Under the pieces are notes generated by a model. That model made no database searches, was not told the DNA's origin, and saw nothing but the letters and a program-made list of their open reading frames with translations. From positions 7,429 through 71,428 of the forward strand of contig DAOUAE010000017.1 in the NCBI GenBank assembly GCA_034433795.1: a stretch of 64,000 bases of DNA. Reading direction: 5' to 3'. The DNA is from DAOUAE01 sp034433795. GTDB taxonomy: Bacteria > Chloroflexota > UBA6077 > FW602-bin22 > DAOUAE01. Positions 8,207 to 17,666 of the stretch are shown one piece after another (the first letter of the stretch is position 1; each line of letters starts with the position of its first letter). The position numbers were made by a program, and so were the translations under genes.

Positions 8207-9739
8207 TCAGTAGACCCCGGCGGCCTTGAACTCCTCGATGGCCCGCCGCAGGGCGGCGATCGTCTCGTCGGTCAGGACCTTCTGCTCGCGGATGGCCTGC
8301 CCGACCTCGGGGTGCTGGGCCCGCATGAACTGCAGGAAGGCCCGCTCGAAATCGCGGACCTTGGCCACCGGCACATCGTCGAGGTAGCCGTTGGTCACCG
8401 CGAAGATGACCATCACCTGCTCCTCGAACGGCATCGGCTCGTACTGCGGCTGCTTGAAGATCTCCTGGATGCGCTGGCCGCGCTCCAGCTGAGCCCGCGT
8501 GGCCCGGTCGAGCTCGGCCCCGAACTGGGCGAAGGCCGCCAGTTCGCGGTACTGGGCGAAGTCCAGCCGCAGCCGGCCGGCCACCTGCCGGTAGGCCCGG
8601 TACTGGGCCTTGCCGCCCACCCGCGAGACCGAGAGCCCCACGTTGATGGCCGGGCGGATGCCGGCGTAGAAGAGGTCGCTCTCCAGGAAGATCTGGCCGT
8701 CGGTGATCGAGATGACGTTGGTCGGGATGTAGGCCGAGATGTCGTTGGCCTGGGTCTCGATGATCGGCAGAGCCGTCATCGAGCCGCCGCCGTGGGCCTT
8801 GTCCAGTTTGCAGGCCCGCTCCAGCAGGCGCGAGTGCAGGTAGAACACATCGCCCGGATAGGCCTCGCGCCCCGGCGGCCGGCGCAAAAGCAGCGAGATC
8901 TGCCGGTAGGCCCAGGCGTGCTTGGTCAGATCGTCGTAGACGATGAGGACATCGCGGCCGTTGTCCAGGAACTCCTCGCCCATCGCGCAGCCGGCGTAGG
9001 GGGCGAGGTACTGCAGAGCGGCCGGCTCATTGGCGTTGGCGGCCACCACGATGGTGTGCTCCAGCGCCCCGTAGCGCTCGAGGGTGGCCACGGTCTGGGC
9101 GACCTTGGAGGTCTTCTGGCCGATGGCCACGTAGATGCAGATGACGCCGGTCCCCTTCTGGTTGATGATGGTGTCGATGGCGATGGCGGTCTTGCCGGTG
9201 CTGCGGTCGCCGATGATCAGCTCGCGCTGCCCCCGGCCGATGGGGATCATCGAGTCGATGGCCTTGATCCCGGTCATCAGCGGGGTGTTGACCTCCTCGC
9301 GCATCACCACATTGGGGGCGATCCGCTCGACCGGGCGGAACCGGGTGGCCCGAATGGGCCCCTTGCCGTCGATGGGCTCGCCCAGGGCGTTCACCACCCG
9401 GCCGATCAGCTCCTCGCCCACCGGCACCTGGACGATCCGGCCGGTGGTGCGCGCCTCGTCGCCCTCCTTGATCGCGTCCTCCCGGCCCAGCAGCACCACG
9501 CCGACCGTCTCCTCCTCCAGGTTGAGGGCCAGGCCCACCACCGCCGGCTCGGCCTGGGCGCTGCCGGCCGGATAGAACTCGATCAGCTCGCTGGCCATGG
9601 CGTTGGCCAGCCCGTGGACGCGGGCGATCCCGTCGTGGACCTCGATGACGGTGCCGACGTTGACCGCCGTCACCGGGGCCCCAAAGCGCTCGATCCGCTC
9701 TTTCAGAATGCTGGCGATCTCTTCGGCACGAACAACCAT
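8207..9739 (-). CDS. atpA: ATP synthase F1 alpha subunit
   Basis: Non-catalytic nucleotide-binding subunit of F1, 510 residues. The N-terminus MVVRAEEIASILKERIERF is the peripheral-stalk contact region. The P-loop is GDRSTGKTAIA, followed by VCIYVAIGQKTSKVAQ; the Arg-finger region is ISLLLRRPPGREAYPGDVFYLHSRLLERACK and the C-terminal helical domain is complete. The ATG at 9739 (MVVRAEE) has GGGAGGGAG upstream; longer readings through 9826 would overlap atpH and have no family support. Confidence 0.98.
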   Translation of the reverse strand: MVVRAEEIASILKERIERFGAPVTAVNVGTVIEVHDGIARVHGLANAMASELIEFYPAGSAQAEPAVVGLALNLEEETVGVVLLGREDAIKEGDEARTTGRIVQVPVGEELIGRVVNALGEPIDGKGPIRATRFRPVERIAPNVVMREEVNTPLMTGIKAIDSMIPIGRGQRELIIGDRSTGKTAIAIDTIINQKGTGVICIYVAIGQKTSKVAQTVATLERYGALEHTIVVAANANEPAALQYLAPYAGCAMGEEFLDNGRDVLIVYDDLTKHAWAYRQISLLLRRPPGREAYPGDVFYLHSRLLERACKLDKAHGGGSMTALPIIETQANDISAYIPTNVISITDGQIFLESDLFYAGIRPAINVGLSVSRVGGKAQYRAYRQVAGRLRLDFAQYRELAAFAQFGAELDRATRAQLERGQRIQEIFKQPQYEPMPFEEQVMVIFAVTNGYLDDVPVAKVRDFERAFLQFMRAQHPEVGQAIREQKVLTDETIAALRRAIEEFKAAGVY

Positions 9740-9773
9740 GGGGTGCGCTCTCCCTCCCTCACTGCCAGCGGCC

Positions 9774-10313
9774 TCAGCCGGCCTCGACCAGATGCTGGCG
9801 CAGAGCGGCCAGGCGTCCGGCCACACTGGCGTCGATCAACTGGTCATCGATCCGGACCACCACCCCGCCCAGGATCCGGGGGTTGACCTGGTGCCGGAGG
9901 ACGACCCGCTTGCCGACAAGCGTCTCCAACCGACGGGCCAGACGCTCCTTTTCCTCGTCGGTGAGGTCGACCGCCGTCTGCACCGTGGCGACGACCACCC
10001 CCTGAGCGGCCAGCACCAGCCGTTCGAACTCGTCCACCACCGCGTGGACGAACGCCGGCTCGAACCGGTGTCGTTCGATGAGCACGTAGACGAAGTTGCG
10101 ACAGAGCGGGTCGAAATCGGCCAGCGCCTCCTCAACAACCCGCCGCTTCTCGGCCAGAGGCACCTTGGGCGCGTCCAGCAGGGCGTGGACCTCCGGGTCG
10201 TCGGCCAGCCGGGCGACCAGCCGCAGGGCCTCCAGCCATTGCTGAGGGTCGCGCTGTTTCTCCTGAGCCAGACTGAAGAGCGCCTGGGCGTAGCGACGGG
10301 CCACCGCCGGCAT
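9774..10313 (-). CDS. atpH: ATP synthase F1 delta subunit
   Basis: Peripheral-stalk (OSCP-type) subunit linking the top of F1 to subunit b, 179 residues. The N-terminal helical bundle begins MPAVARRYAQALFSLAQE. The C-terminal domain carries the family signature, here HQVNPRILGGVVVRIDDQLIDASVAGRLAALRQHL. Only 3 nt separate its start from the atpF stop, so the two are probably translationally coupled. Confidence 0.95.
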   Translation of the reverse strand: MPAVARRYAQALFSLAQEKQRDPQQWLEALRLVARLADDPEVHALLDAPKVPLAEKRRVVEEALADFDPLCRNFVYVLIERHRFEPAFVHAVVDEFERLVLAAQGVVVATVQTAVDLTDEEKERLARRLETLVGKRVVLRHQVNPRILGGVVVRIDDQLIDASVAGRLAALRQHLVEAG

Positions 10314-10316
10314 CGC

Positions 10317-10817
10317 CTACCCCCTGCCCAGCCGCGGGGTCTCGGCCAGCACCCGGTCGATCAGGTCCGCGTGGGCGGAGCGGTCGAGCGAGCGCTCGAT
10401 GACCTTGCTGGCGGCCAGAATGGCCAGATCGGCCACGTAGGCGCGGAGTTCGGCCAGCGCCCGCTCGCGGTCGCGCTCGATCTGCTCGCGCGCCCGGGCC
10501 AGAAAGGCCTCGGCCTCGCGCTGGGCCCGCTCCTGGGCCTCCTGGCGGAGACGTTCCGCGGCCTGGGTGGCGTTGGCGATGATCGCCTGGGCCTCACGGC
10601 GCGCCTGCTCCAGGCGCTGTTTGAACTCCTCCTCCATCCGGGCGGCCTCGCGATTGATCTGCTCGGCCCGCTCCATGCTCTCGCGGATCCGGGCCGCCCG
10701 CTGGTCGAGCAGGTTGAGGATCGGCCGATAGGCCACCACCCGCAGCAGGGCCAGCAGCAACAGGAAGTTGATGAGCTGGGCGATGAGTCCGGTCGCGTTG
10801 ATCCCCAGTGCTTCCAC
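10317..10817 (-). CDS. atpF: ATP synthase Fo subunit b
   Basis: Peripheral stalk subunit, 166 residues. One N-terminal membrane helix (GLIAQLINFLLLLALLRVV) is followed by a long charged coiled coil (about residues 35-150) with heptad-like Ala/Glu/Arg/Gln. Only one b-type gene is present, so a homodimer is expected. The GTG start (10817) was chosen because GAGGAG lies about 10 nt upstream and because it gives the usual short N-terminal extension ahead of the membrane helix; an upstream ATG would add 20 residues that look non-native. Confidence 0.92.
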   Translation of the reverse strand: MEALGINATGLIAQLINFLLLLALLRVVAYRPILNLLDQRAARIRESMERAEQINREAARMEEEFKQRLEQARREAQAIIANATQAAERLRQEAQERAQREAEAFLARAREQIERDRERALAELRAYVADLAILAASKVIERSLDRSAHADLIDRVLAETPRLGRG

Positions 10818-10881
10818 CGTCTCACACTCCTCGGCTCGCCTGACGACCCCGCCGGGCCCACCAGGCAGGTCTTCCACGGGC

Positions 10882-10911
10882 GCCCGTGGGTGGCGTCACC
10901 CACCCACGGGC
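10882..10911 (-). promoter_or_regulatory. 12-bp perfect hairpin between atpE and atpF
   Basis: Arms 10882-10893 and 10900-10911 pair over 12 bp around a 6-nt loop (CGTCAC). On the transcript it begins 12 nt after the atpE stop codon and ends before the atpF ribosome binding site. It has no U-tract, so full termination is unlikely. mRNA 3'-end protection or partial attenuation that raises c-subunit yield relative to downstream subunits is the likely function (inference). Confidence 0.55.
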
Positions 10912-10923
10912 CAGGATTCCGGC

Positions 10924-11154
10924 TCAGGCAACGAACTTGATGATCAGGGCGACGACGAGGGCGTAGATCGCGATCGCCTCGGCGAACGCGATGCCCAGGA
11001 TCATGTTAACCCGGACGGCCGGCTCCGCCTCGGGGTTGCGCCCGAGGGCCTCCATGGCCTTGCTCACCAACATCCCGATCCCCAACGCCGGGCCGATCGC
11101 GCCGATGCCGATGGCCAAGGCCGTTGCCAGGAGCCGCACGCCTGCATCCGTCAT
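10924..11154 (-). CDS. atpE: ATP synthase Fo subunit c
   Basis: Proteolipid of the rotor ring, 76 residues, two membrane helices. Loop RNPEAEP is the contact to gamma/epsilon. The ion-binding carboxylate is the Glu in IAFAEAIAIY on helix 2. The Gln (helix 1) and Ser/Thr (after the Glu) that mark Na+-binding rings are absent (Ile and Ala instead), so H+ coupling is inferred. The ATG at 11154 (MTDAGVRLL) has GGGAGGA upstream; the longer reading adds a non-conserved N-terminus. Confidence 0.96.
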   Translation of the reverse strand: MTDAGVRLLATALAIGIGAIGPALGIGMLVSKAMEALGRNPEAEPAVRVNMILGIAFAEAIAIYALVVALIIKFVA

Positions 11155-11236
11155 CTCTCGTCCTCCCTTCTGCGAGATAGTCCACCACCGCCCCACTCAG
11201 CCCGGCCGCCCGACGCGGCCAGGCGCAGCGGTGTCG

Positions 11237-12088
11237 CTAGTGATGATGGTCTTCCCGGGCCTCCTCGCCCCCGTGGTGCGTCGTCGCCACGGTCACAAAC
11301 ACCAGCGTCAGCATCGCAAAGATGAAAGCCTGAATGAAGCCGACAAACAGCTCCAGGCCCAGGAACGGCACCACCGCCACCCAGGGGATCAGGAAGGCGA
11401 TGACCGCCAGCAGCACCTCGCCGGCGAAGATGTTCCCAAACAACCGGAAACTGAACGAGACGAACTTGGCCAGTTCGCTGATGAACTCCAGCAGACCGAC
11501 AAACAGCCCGATGATACCCCCCCGGATATTAAAGAACCGGGAGAGGTAGGCCCCCCAGCCCAGGGTGCTGATGCCGTAGTACTGGGTGGCCAGGACCGAG
11601 GCGATGGCCAGCGCCAGGGTGGTGTTGAGGTCGGTGTTGGCCGACCGGAAGAGCGGCACCAGAATCCGCTCGTGATGCGGACCCTCGTGCCAGAGACCGA
11701 TGGTCCCGAACCCCGGCAGCAGCCCCAGCCAGTTGGCCGTCAGCACGAAGAGGAAGATCGTGGCCACCAGCGCGAAGACCCGCCGGCCCATCTGCGGACC
11801 GGCCACGCTCTCCACCAGGTTGAGCAGGGCCTCGATGATCACCTCGGCCAGATTCTGCCAGCGCCCGGGCACCAGGTCGAGCCGGGCCGTGGCCCGCCAG
11901 AAGAAGGCCACCAGGACCAGCATCGTCAACCAGGTGGCCGTCATCGTGTTGGTGATAGGGATCCCGGCGACGGTGAAGAGCACCTCGGCCGGGAGCTGGA
12001 CATGGGCCATCGGCACCGGGAAGAGGACGGCGCCGACCACCGCCAAAAGGAGCAGGGCGATCCCCAGAACCAGCAGACGGCTCTGCAC
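11237..12088 (-). CDS. atpB: ATP synthase Fo subunit a
   Basis: Membrane stator subunit that forms the proton half-channels, 283 residues with about six hydrophobic helices. The essential Arg is in SFRLFGNIFAGE and the final helix includes GLELFVGFIQAFIFAMLTLVFV, both family hallmarks. The C-terminus is His/Glu-rich (THHGGEEAREDHHH), which is unusual but not functional evidence. Its ATG follows directly after the atpZ stop. Confidence 0.96.
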   Translation of the reverse strand: MQSRLLVLGIALLLLAVVGAVLFPVPMAHVQLPAEVLFTVAGIPITNTMTATWLTMLVLVAFFWRATARLDLVPGRWQNLAEVIIEALLNLVESVAGPQMGRRVFALVATIFLFVLTANWLGLLPGFGTIGLWHEGPHHERILVPLFRSANTDLNTTLALAIASVLATQYYGISTLGWGAYLSRFFNIRGGIIGLFVGLLEFISELAKFVSFSFRLFGNIFAGEVLLAVIAFLIPWVAVVPFLGLELFVGFIQAFIFAMLTLVFVTVATTHHGGEEAREDHHH

Positions 12089-12352
12089 CTATTCGTCCTC
12101 CTGGCGCGGAGTGGTGCTGGGGGGCGGACTCTCGACCTGGGCCAGACGCGCGAACGCCGCCGCCACCACCCGGTAGACGGCGGCCGAGCCGACCAGAATA
12201 CCCACCAGCGACAGACAGAGCGTCGCCAACGGCCGGGAACCCAGAACCGTATCCAGCACCAACCCGACCCCCAGCCCGCCGATCACCGCCAGGGCCAGGA
12301 TGACCATCAGTCGGGCTGCCAGCCGGATGGGCTGCGTCTCATCGACTCTCAT
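12089..12352 (-). CDS. atpZ: AtpZ/AtpI-type small membrane protein
   Basis: 87 residues with two predicted membrane helices (about residues 12-36 and 43-67). The pattern GGLGVGLVLDTVLGSRP followed by LVGILVGSAAVYRVV matches the AtpZ/AtpI family (G-rich helix, Asp, G-S/T-x-P turn). Family members help c-ring assembly or Mg2+/Ca2+ supply to ATP synthase; the role here is inferred from position as first gene of the atp operon. GAGGA lies unusually close to the ATG. Confidence 0.75.
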   Translation of the reverse strand: MRVDETQPIRLAARLMVILALAVIGGLGVGLVLDTVLGSRPLATLCLSLVGILVGSAAVYRVVAAAFARLAQVESPPPSTTPRQEDE

Positions 12353-12383
12353 TCCTCAGGCTCGCCGGCCAAACGCGCCTTGG

Positions 12384-12413
12384 AGTATAACATACGGGGG
12401 AAGAGGGCAGCAA
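12384..12413 (-). promoter_or_regulatory. Predicted promoter of the ATP synthase operon
   Basis: On the minus strand: TTGCTG (12408-12413), 18-bp spacer, TATACT (12384-12389) preceded by TGT (extended -10). It lies 31 bp upstream of atpZ, and no other convincing promoter was noticed before murA. Confidence 0.6.
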
Positions 12414-12525
12414 CTATGCGGGGCGTCGGTCTCAACTCCCGCCCCCAGCGACCGCCGGGGTTCTCGCGACAGGGGGCTCCCCTTCTCCAGTCCCCACCGG
12501 GCGGGTGCGCCTCTTCCGGGAGACG

Positions 12526-13533
12526 ATGGTCCATCTGATCGGCACCGACTATTTCGGCCAACGCCACCTGGCCGCGCTGCGCCAGGCGCTGGGCGACGAG
12601 ACCGTGGCGGCGATGAACACCACGGTCTTCGAGGGACCGCGCCTGGACGTGGCCGCCCTGCGGACCGTCTGCGACACCCTTCCCTTCCTCAGCCCCCGCC
12701 GGCTGGTCATCGTCCGGCGCCTCTTCGCCTGGCTCGGCCAGAGCGGCGAGGGCCGGGAGGCCAGCGCCGCCCGGCGCGAGGTCGAGCAGGCGCTCCTGGC
12801 CTATCTTCCCCAGCTGCCCGCGACCACCGACCTGGTCTTTCAGGAGGAGGAGCCGCCCCGCGCGGGGGCGCTTCTGGCCTACATCGAAGCCCACGGCACG
12901 GTGGTCGCGCCGCGGACGCTCCGGGGCGAGGAGCTCACCGACTGGATCGCCCACCGGCTGGCCGAGGAGGGCTGCCGGGCCAGCCCGGAGGCGGTGCAGC
13001 TCCTGGCCACCTCCGCCGGCGAGGACCTGGCCGCCCTGGACCGGGAGATCGTCAAGGTGGCCACCTACGCCGCCGGCCAGACGCTGACCGCCGAGGCGGT
13101 CCGCCGCCTGGTCCCCGACGCCCGCCAGGCCGATATCTTCGACCTGGTCGACGCCCTGGGCCGCCGTGACCGGGTCACCGCCCTGCGGGCCCTGCGGCAG
13201 CTGCTCCAGGAGGGCGAGCCGCCGGCCTACATCCTGGTCATGCTGGGGCGCCAGCTCCGCCTGCTCCTCCAGGCGCGGGAGCTCTACGACCAGGGCCGGC
13301 GGGAGCGCGAGATCGCCAGCGCCCTGCACCTCCCGCGCTTCGTGGCCGAGAAACTGACCCGCCAGGCCGCCCACTTCCGGCGCGAGCCCCTTCTGCGCCT
13401 GCTGCGGGCGCTGGTGGCCCTGGACGCGGCCCTTAAGAGCGGCCAGATCGACGGCGCGCTGGGGCTGGAGCTCTTTCTCCTCGAGGCCCTGAGCGGTCCG
13501 ACCGGGGCCCGCTCTACAGCAGCCGGCGGATAA
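12526..13533 (+). CDS. holA: DNA polymerase III delta subunit
   Basis: Clamp-loader subunit that opens the beta clamp, 335 residues. The N-terminus MVHLIGTDYFGQRHL matches the family pattern (hydrophobic strand, G-x-D-x-F). The middle holds VFEGPRLDVAALRTVCDTLPFLSPRRLVIVRR, the clamp-interacting region, and the C-terminal collar domain contains ALGRRDRVTALRALRQLLQEGEPPAYILVMLGRQLRLLLQAREL. The ATG at 12526 has CGGGAGACG upstream; a GTG at 12505 would add seven residues not seen in the family. Its last 20 bp overlap the end of lexA on the other strand. Confidence 0.9.
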   Translation: MVHLIGTDYFGQRHLAALRQALGDETVAAMNTTVFEGPRLDVAALRTVCDTLPFLSPRRLVIVRRLFAWLGQSGEGREASAARREVEQALLAYLPQLPATTDLVFQEEEPPRAGALLAYIEAHGTVVAPRTLRGEELTDWIAHRLAEEGCRASPEAVQLLATSAGEDLAALDREIVKVATYAAGQTLTAEAVRRLVPDARQADIFDLVDALGRRDRVTALRALRQLLQEGEPPAYILVMLGRQLRLLLQARELYDQGRREREIASALHLPRFVAEKLTRQAAHFRREPLLRLLRALVALDAALKSGQIDGALGLELFLLEALSGPTGARSTAAGG

Positions 13534-14158
13534 CCGCCACCACCCTGCCCTGGATGCGCACCTCCTCCGGCCGGACGTAGATGGGCGCCATACTGCTGTT
13601 GGCCGGCTGGAGGCGGATGCGATCGGCCTCGCGGTAGAAGCGCTTGAGGGTCGCCTGGCCCTGGCCGGTGGGCGAGTCGTAGAGGAGCGCCACCACGATG
13701 TCGCCGTTCTCGGCCGTCTCCTGCGGCCGGACGATCACCAGGTCGCCGTCGTCGATGAGGTCCTCGATCATCGACTTGCCCTTGACCAGCAGGGCGTAGG
13801 CGCCCTCGCCGGCCAGATCGGCCTCGAGGGTGATGGTCTCGGGGTGACCGGGCAGCGCCTCGATCGGCTCGCCGGCGGCGATCCGCCCGACAATGGGCAC
13901 CGCCACCGTCGTCGCGCTGCGCACCGGCTCGGTCAGTTCGATTCCCCGCGAGACCTCGCGGTCACGCCGCAGGAAGCCCAGTCGCTCCAGAATGGTCAGG
14001 TTATAGTCGACCACCGAGGTCGAACTGATCCCGCAGCCGCGCCCGATCTCGCGGATGGTCGGTGGATAGCCACGCTCGGCGATGAAGCGGCGGATAAAGG
14101 CCAGGATCTTCTGCTGACGTGGCGAGAGCCGGCCCTCCGACACCAGCGCCGTGCTCAT
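13514..14158 (-). CDS. lexA: SOS repressor LexA
   Basis: Transcriptional repressor and self-cleaving protease of the DNA-damage response, 214 residues. The N-terminal winged helix-turn-helix spans about residues 1-70 (TIREIGRGCGISSTSVVDYNLTILERLGFL). The cleavage bond is Ala95-Gly96 in GRIAAGEP; the catalytic dyad is Ser129 (VKGKSMIED) and Lys172 (ATLKRF). An SOS box sits between its promoter and start, so autoregulation is expected. Convergent 3' overlap with holA. Confidence 0.96.
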   Translation of the reverse strand: MSTALVSEGRLSPRQQKILAFIRRFIAERGYPPTIREIGRGCGISSTSVVDYNLTILERLGFLRRDREVSRGIELTEPVRSATTVAVPIVGRIAAGEPIEALPGHPETITLEADLAGEGAYALLVKGKSMIEDLIDDGDLVIVRPQETAENGDIVVALLYDSPTGQGQATLKRFYREADRIRLQPANSSMAPIYVRPEEVRIQGRVVAVIRRLL

Positions 14159-14185
14159 ATGCCCCCCTCTCCAGGCCGCACAACA

Positions 14186-14199
14186 CGAACCTTTGTTCT
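14186..14199. promoter_or_regulatory. LexA (SOS) operator
   Basis: CGAACCTTTGTTCT is a CGAAC-N4-GTTC dyad, the form known for Gram-positive-type LexA (CGAACRNRYGTTYG). It begins 9 bp downstream of the lexA -10, so it covers the predicted transcription start, a classic autorepression position. Confidence 0.8.
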
Positions 14200-14207
14200 A
14201 CGGCCCG

Positions 14208-14236
14208 ATTGTAGACGGTCGGGGCGCGCTTGTCAA
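14208..14236 (-). promoter_or_regulatory. lexA promoter
   Basis: On the minus strand: consensus TTGACA (14231-14236), 17-bp spacer, TACAAT (14208-14213). Its -35 overlaps the -35 of the divergent argJ promoter. Confidence 0.8.
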
Positions 14237-14258
14237 TAGGGACGGCGGTCGGTATAAT
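14230..14258 (+). promoter_or_regulatory. argJ promoter
   Basis: TTGTCA (14230-14235), 17-bp spacer, consensus TATAAT (14253-14258), 29 bp before the argJ ATG. The -35 shares its bases with the lexA -35 read on the other strand. Confidence 0.75.
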
Positions 14259-14287
14259 GGCCCCGCTGCGATCACGGGAGTGGCGGC

Positions 14288-15505
14288 ATGATCCGAACGA
14301 CCGATCTGGAATGGCTGACCGATGGCACCGTGACCTCACCGCTGGGCTTTCAGGCCGGGGCCGTGGCGGCCGGCCTGAAGAAGAGCGGCGGCCTCGACCT
14401 CTGCCTCATCGCCTCCGACACCCCCTGTGCCGCCGCCGGTGTCTTCACCACCAACCGGGTGCAGGCCGCCCCGGTGCGCCTGGACCGCGAACGGCTGCAG
14501 AAGGCCCGGGCCCAGGCTATCGTGGTCAACAGCGGCAACGCCAACGCCTGCACCGGCCCCCAGGGCGACGAGGACGCCCGGGAGATGGCCCGTCTGGCCG
14601 CCGCCCGGCTCGGGCTGGCCGAGGACCTGGTGCTGGTGGCCTCGACCGGTGTCATCGGCGTGCCGCTGCCGATGGATCGGATCCGCGAGGGGATCGCCCG
14701 GATCACGGTGGGACCCGATGGCGGGGCCCTGGCCGCCCAGGCCATCATGACCACCGACACCCGCCCCAAAGCCGGGGCGGTCCGCCTGGAGATCGCCGGC
14801 CGGCCGGTGACCATCGGCGGGATCGCCAAGGGCGCCGGGATGATCCATCCCCACATGGCCACGATGCTGGCTTTTCTCACCACCGACGCCGCCGTGGACC
14901 CCGCCTGGCTCAACACCGCCCTGCGCCAGGCGGTCGACCAGTCGTTCAACCAGATCAGCGTGGACGGCGACACCAGCACCAACGACACCGTCCTCATCCT
15001 GGCCAACGGCCAGGCCGGAGCCCCGCTCCTCCACAGCGCCAGCCCGGAGGCGCCGGCCTTCCAGGCGGCGCTCGAGGCCCTCTGCGGCGAACTGGCCAAG
15101 ATGATCGCCCGCGACGGCGAGGGGGCGACCAAACTGATCGAGGCGGTGGTCGAGGGCGCGGCCAGCCTGGCCGACGCCCGCCGGGCCGCCCGGGCCATCG
15201 TCAGCTCGAACCTGATCAAGGCCATGGTCTACGGCAACGATCCGAACTGGGGGCGCATTCTCTGCGCGGTGGGCTACAGCGGGGCCGCCGTCGACGAACG
15301 GCGGGCCGAGGTCTGGATCGGCGACGTCCTGCTCTTCCAGGATGGCCGGCCGGTGCCAGCCGACCGCGAGGCCGCCCGCGCCGCCCTCCAGGGGCCCGAG
15401 GTGCATCTGCGGGTCCACCTGCACCTGGGCCCGGCCCGGGCCACCGCCTGGGGCTGCGATCTGACCGAGGGCTACGTGGAGATCAACGCCAAATACACGA
15501 CCTAG
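14288..15505 (+). CDS. argJ: Bifunctional ornithine acetyltransferase / N-acetylglutamate synthase
   Basis: Recycles the acetyl group in arginine synthesis (acetylornithine + glutamate to ornithine + acetylglutamate), 405 residues. Self-cleavage occurs in this family between Ala and Thr of KGAGMIHPHMATML; the Thr becomes the nucleophile of the beta chain. Other landmarks: TGVIGVPLPMDRI and DPNWGRILCAVGYSG. Whether it also uses acetyl-CoA (true bifunctionality) cannot be read from sequence; no separate argA is visible here. First gene of argJ-argB-argD. Confidence 0.95.
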   Translation: MIRTTDLEWLTDGTVTSPLGFQAGAVAAGLKKSGGLDLCLIASDTPCAAAGVFTTNRVQAAPVRLDRERLQKARAQAIVVNSGNANACTGPQGDEDAREMARLAAARLGLAEDLVLVASTGVIGVPLPMDRIREGIARITVGPDGGALAAQAIMTTDTRPKAGAVRLEIAGRPVTIGGIAKGAGMIHPHMATMLAFLTTDAAVDPAWLNTALRQAVDQSFNQISVDGDTSTNDTVLILANGQAGAPLLHSASPEAPAFQAALEALCGELAKMIARDGEGATKLIEAVVEGAASLADARRAARAIVSSNLIKAMVYGNDPNWGRILCAVGYSGAAVDERRAEVWIGDVLLFQDGRPVPADREAARAALQGPEVHLRVHLHLGPARATAWGCDLTEGYVEINAKYTT

Positions 15506-15516
15506 AGGGTGGAGAG

Positions 15517-16368
15517 ATGGCGGCGGAGACCACCCCGGAGACGGGCCAGCACCTGGTGCAACTCCTGGCCGAGGCCCTGCCCTACATCACCCAGCTGGCC
15601 GGCAAGACCGTCGTCGTCAAGATCGGCGGCAGCACGCTCGGCCAGCACGATACCACGCTGCAGGACGTGGTCACGCTCAAAAACCTGCACATCAACGTGG
15701 TCCTCGTCCACGGCGGCGGCTCGCTCATCACCGACTGGCTGAACCGCCTCGGCAAAGAGGCCCGCTTCATCGACGGTCTGCGGGTGACCGACGCCGAGAC
15801 GATGGACATCGTGACCATGACGCTGGCCGGCAAGGTCAACAAAGACCTGGTGGCCACCCTGCAGGCCCTGGGCGGCCGGGCGGTCGGGCTGAGCGGGGTG
15901 GACGGTGGGCTGCTGCGGGCCGATCCGCTCAACCCCCTCCTGGGAGCGGTCGGGCTGGTCCGCCAGGTCGATCTCACCCCGGTCCGGCTGCTGAGCGAGG
16001 CCGGCTACATCCCGGTGATCGCCCCCATCGCCCTGGGCGAGAACGGGCAGCTCCTGAACCTCAACGCCGACACCGCCGCCGCCGAGATCGCCATCGCCCT
16101 GGGGGCCGAGAAACTGATCTTCCTGACCGATGTGCCGGGCATCTGCGACGCCGAGGGGCGGCTCCTCTCGCAACTGACCGCCTCCCAGACGCGGGCCCTC
16201 ATCGCCCAGCGGGTGATCCGCGGGGGGATGATCCCGAAGGCCGAGGCCTGCCTGCGGGCCATCGGCGCCGTCAACCGCACCCACATCATCGACGGCCGGG
16301 TGCCCCACGCCCTCATTCGCGAGCTCTTCACCACCATCGGTGTGGGCACGATGATCGTGCCCGACTGA
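15517..16368 (+). CDS. argB: Acetylglutamate kinase
   Basis: Phosphorylates N-acetylglutamate, the second step of arginine synthesis, 283 residues. Amino-acid-kinase fold: VVVKIGGSTLG (Lys and glycine loop for ATP), VVLVHGGGSLI (substrate loop), LLNLNADTAAAEIAIALGAEKLIFLTDVPGI, and IRGGMIPKAEACLRAI near the C-terminus. The ATG lies 11 nt after the argJ stop with GGTGGAGAG as ribosome binding site. The N-terminal helix and length are compatible with an arginine-sensitive hexameric form, but this is only suggestive. Confidence 0.95.
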   Translation: MAAETTPETGQHLVQLLAEALPYITQLAGKTVVVKIGGSTLGQHDTTLQDVVTLKNLHINVVLVHGGGSLITDWLNRLGKEARFIDGLRVTDAETMDIVTMTLAGKVNKDLVATLQALGGRAVGLSGVDGGLLRADPLNPLLGAVGLVRQVDLTPVRLLSEAGYIPVIAPIALGENGQLLNLNADTAAAEIAIALGAEKLIFLTDVPGICDAEGRLLSQLTASQTRALIAQRVIRGGMIPKAEACLRAIGAVNRTHIIDGRVPHALIRELFTTIGVGTMIVPD

Positions 16369-16387
16369 GCCCAGAAGGAGCGCCGGA

Positions 16388-17578
<1,191 letters not shown>

Positions 17579-17666
17579 CGGCCAGAAAGGCGAGCGGTGC
17601 GTCTCCCGGCCACCCCGGCACCGAAGTTGCACCAGGCCCTCCTCCCGGTGCGCGGGGGGCAGCGCG

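Noticed and set aside
14230..15505. N-terminal extension of argB through the argJ region in another frame
   Set aside because: The argB ATG at 15517 with its own ribosome binding site gives the normal family length; the upstream part is an out-of-frame reading of argJ.
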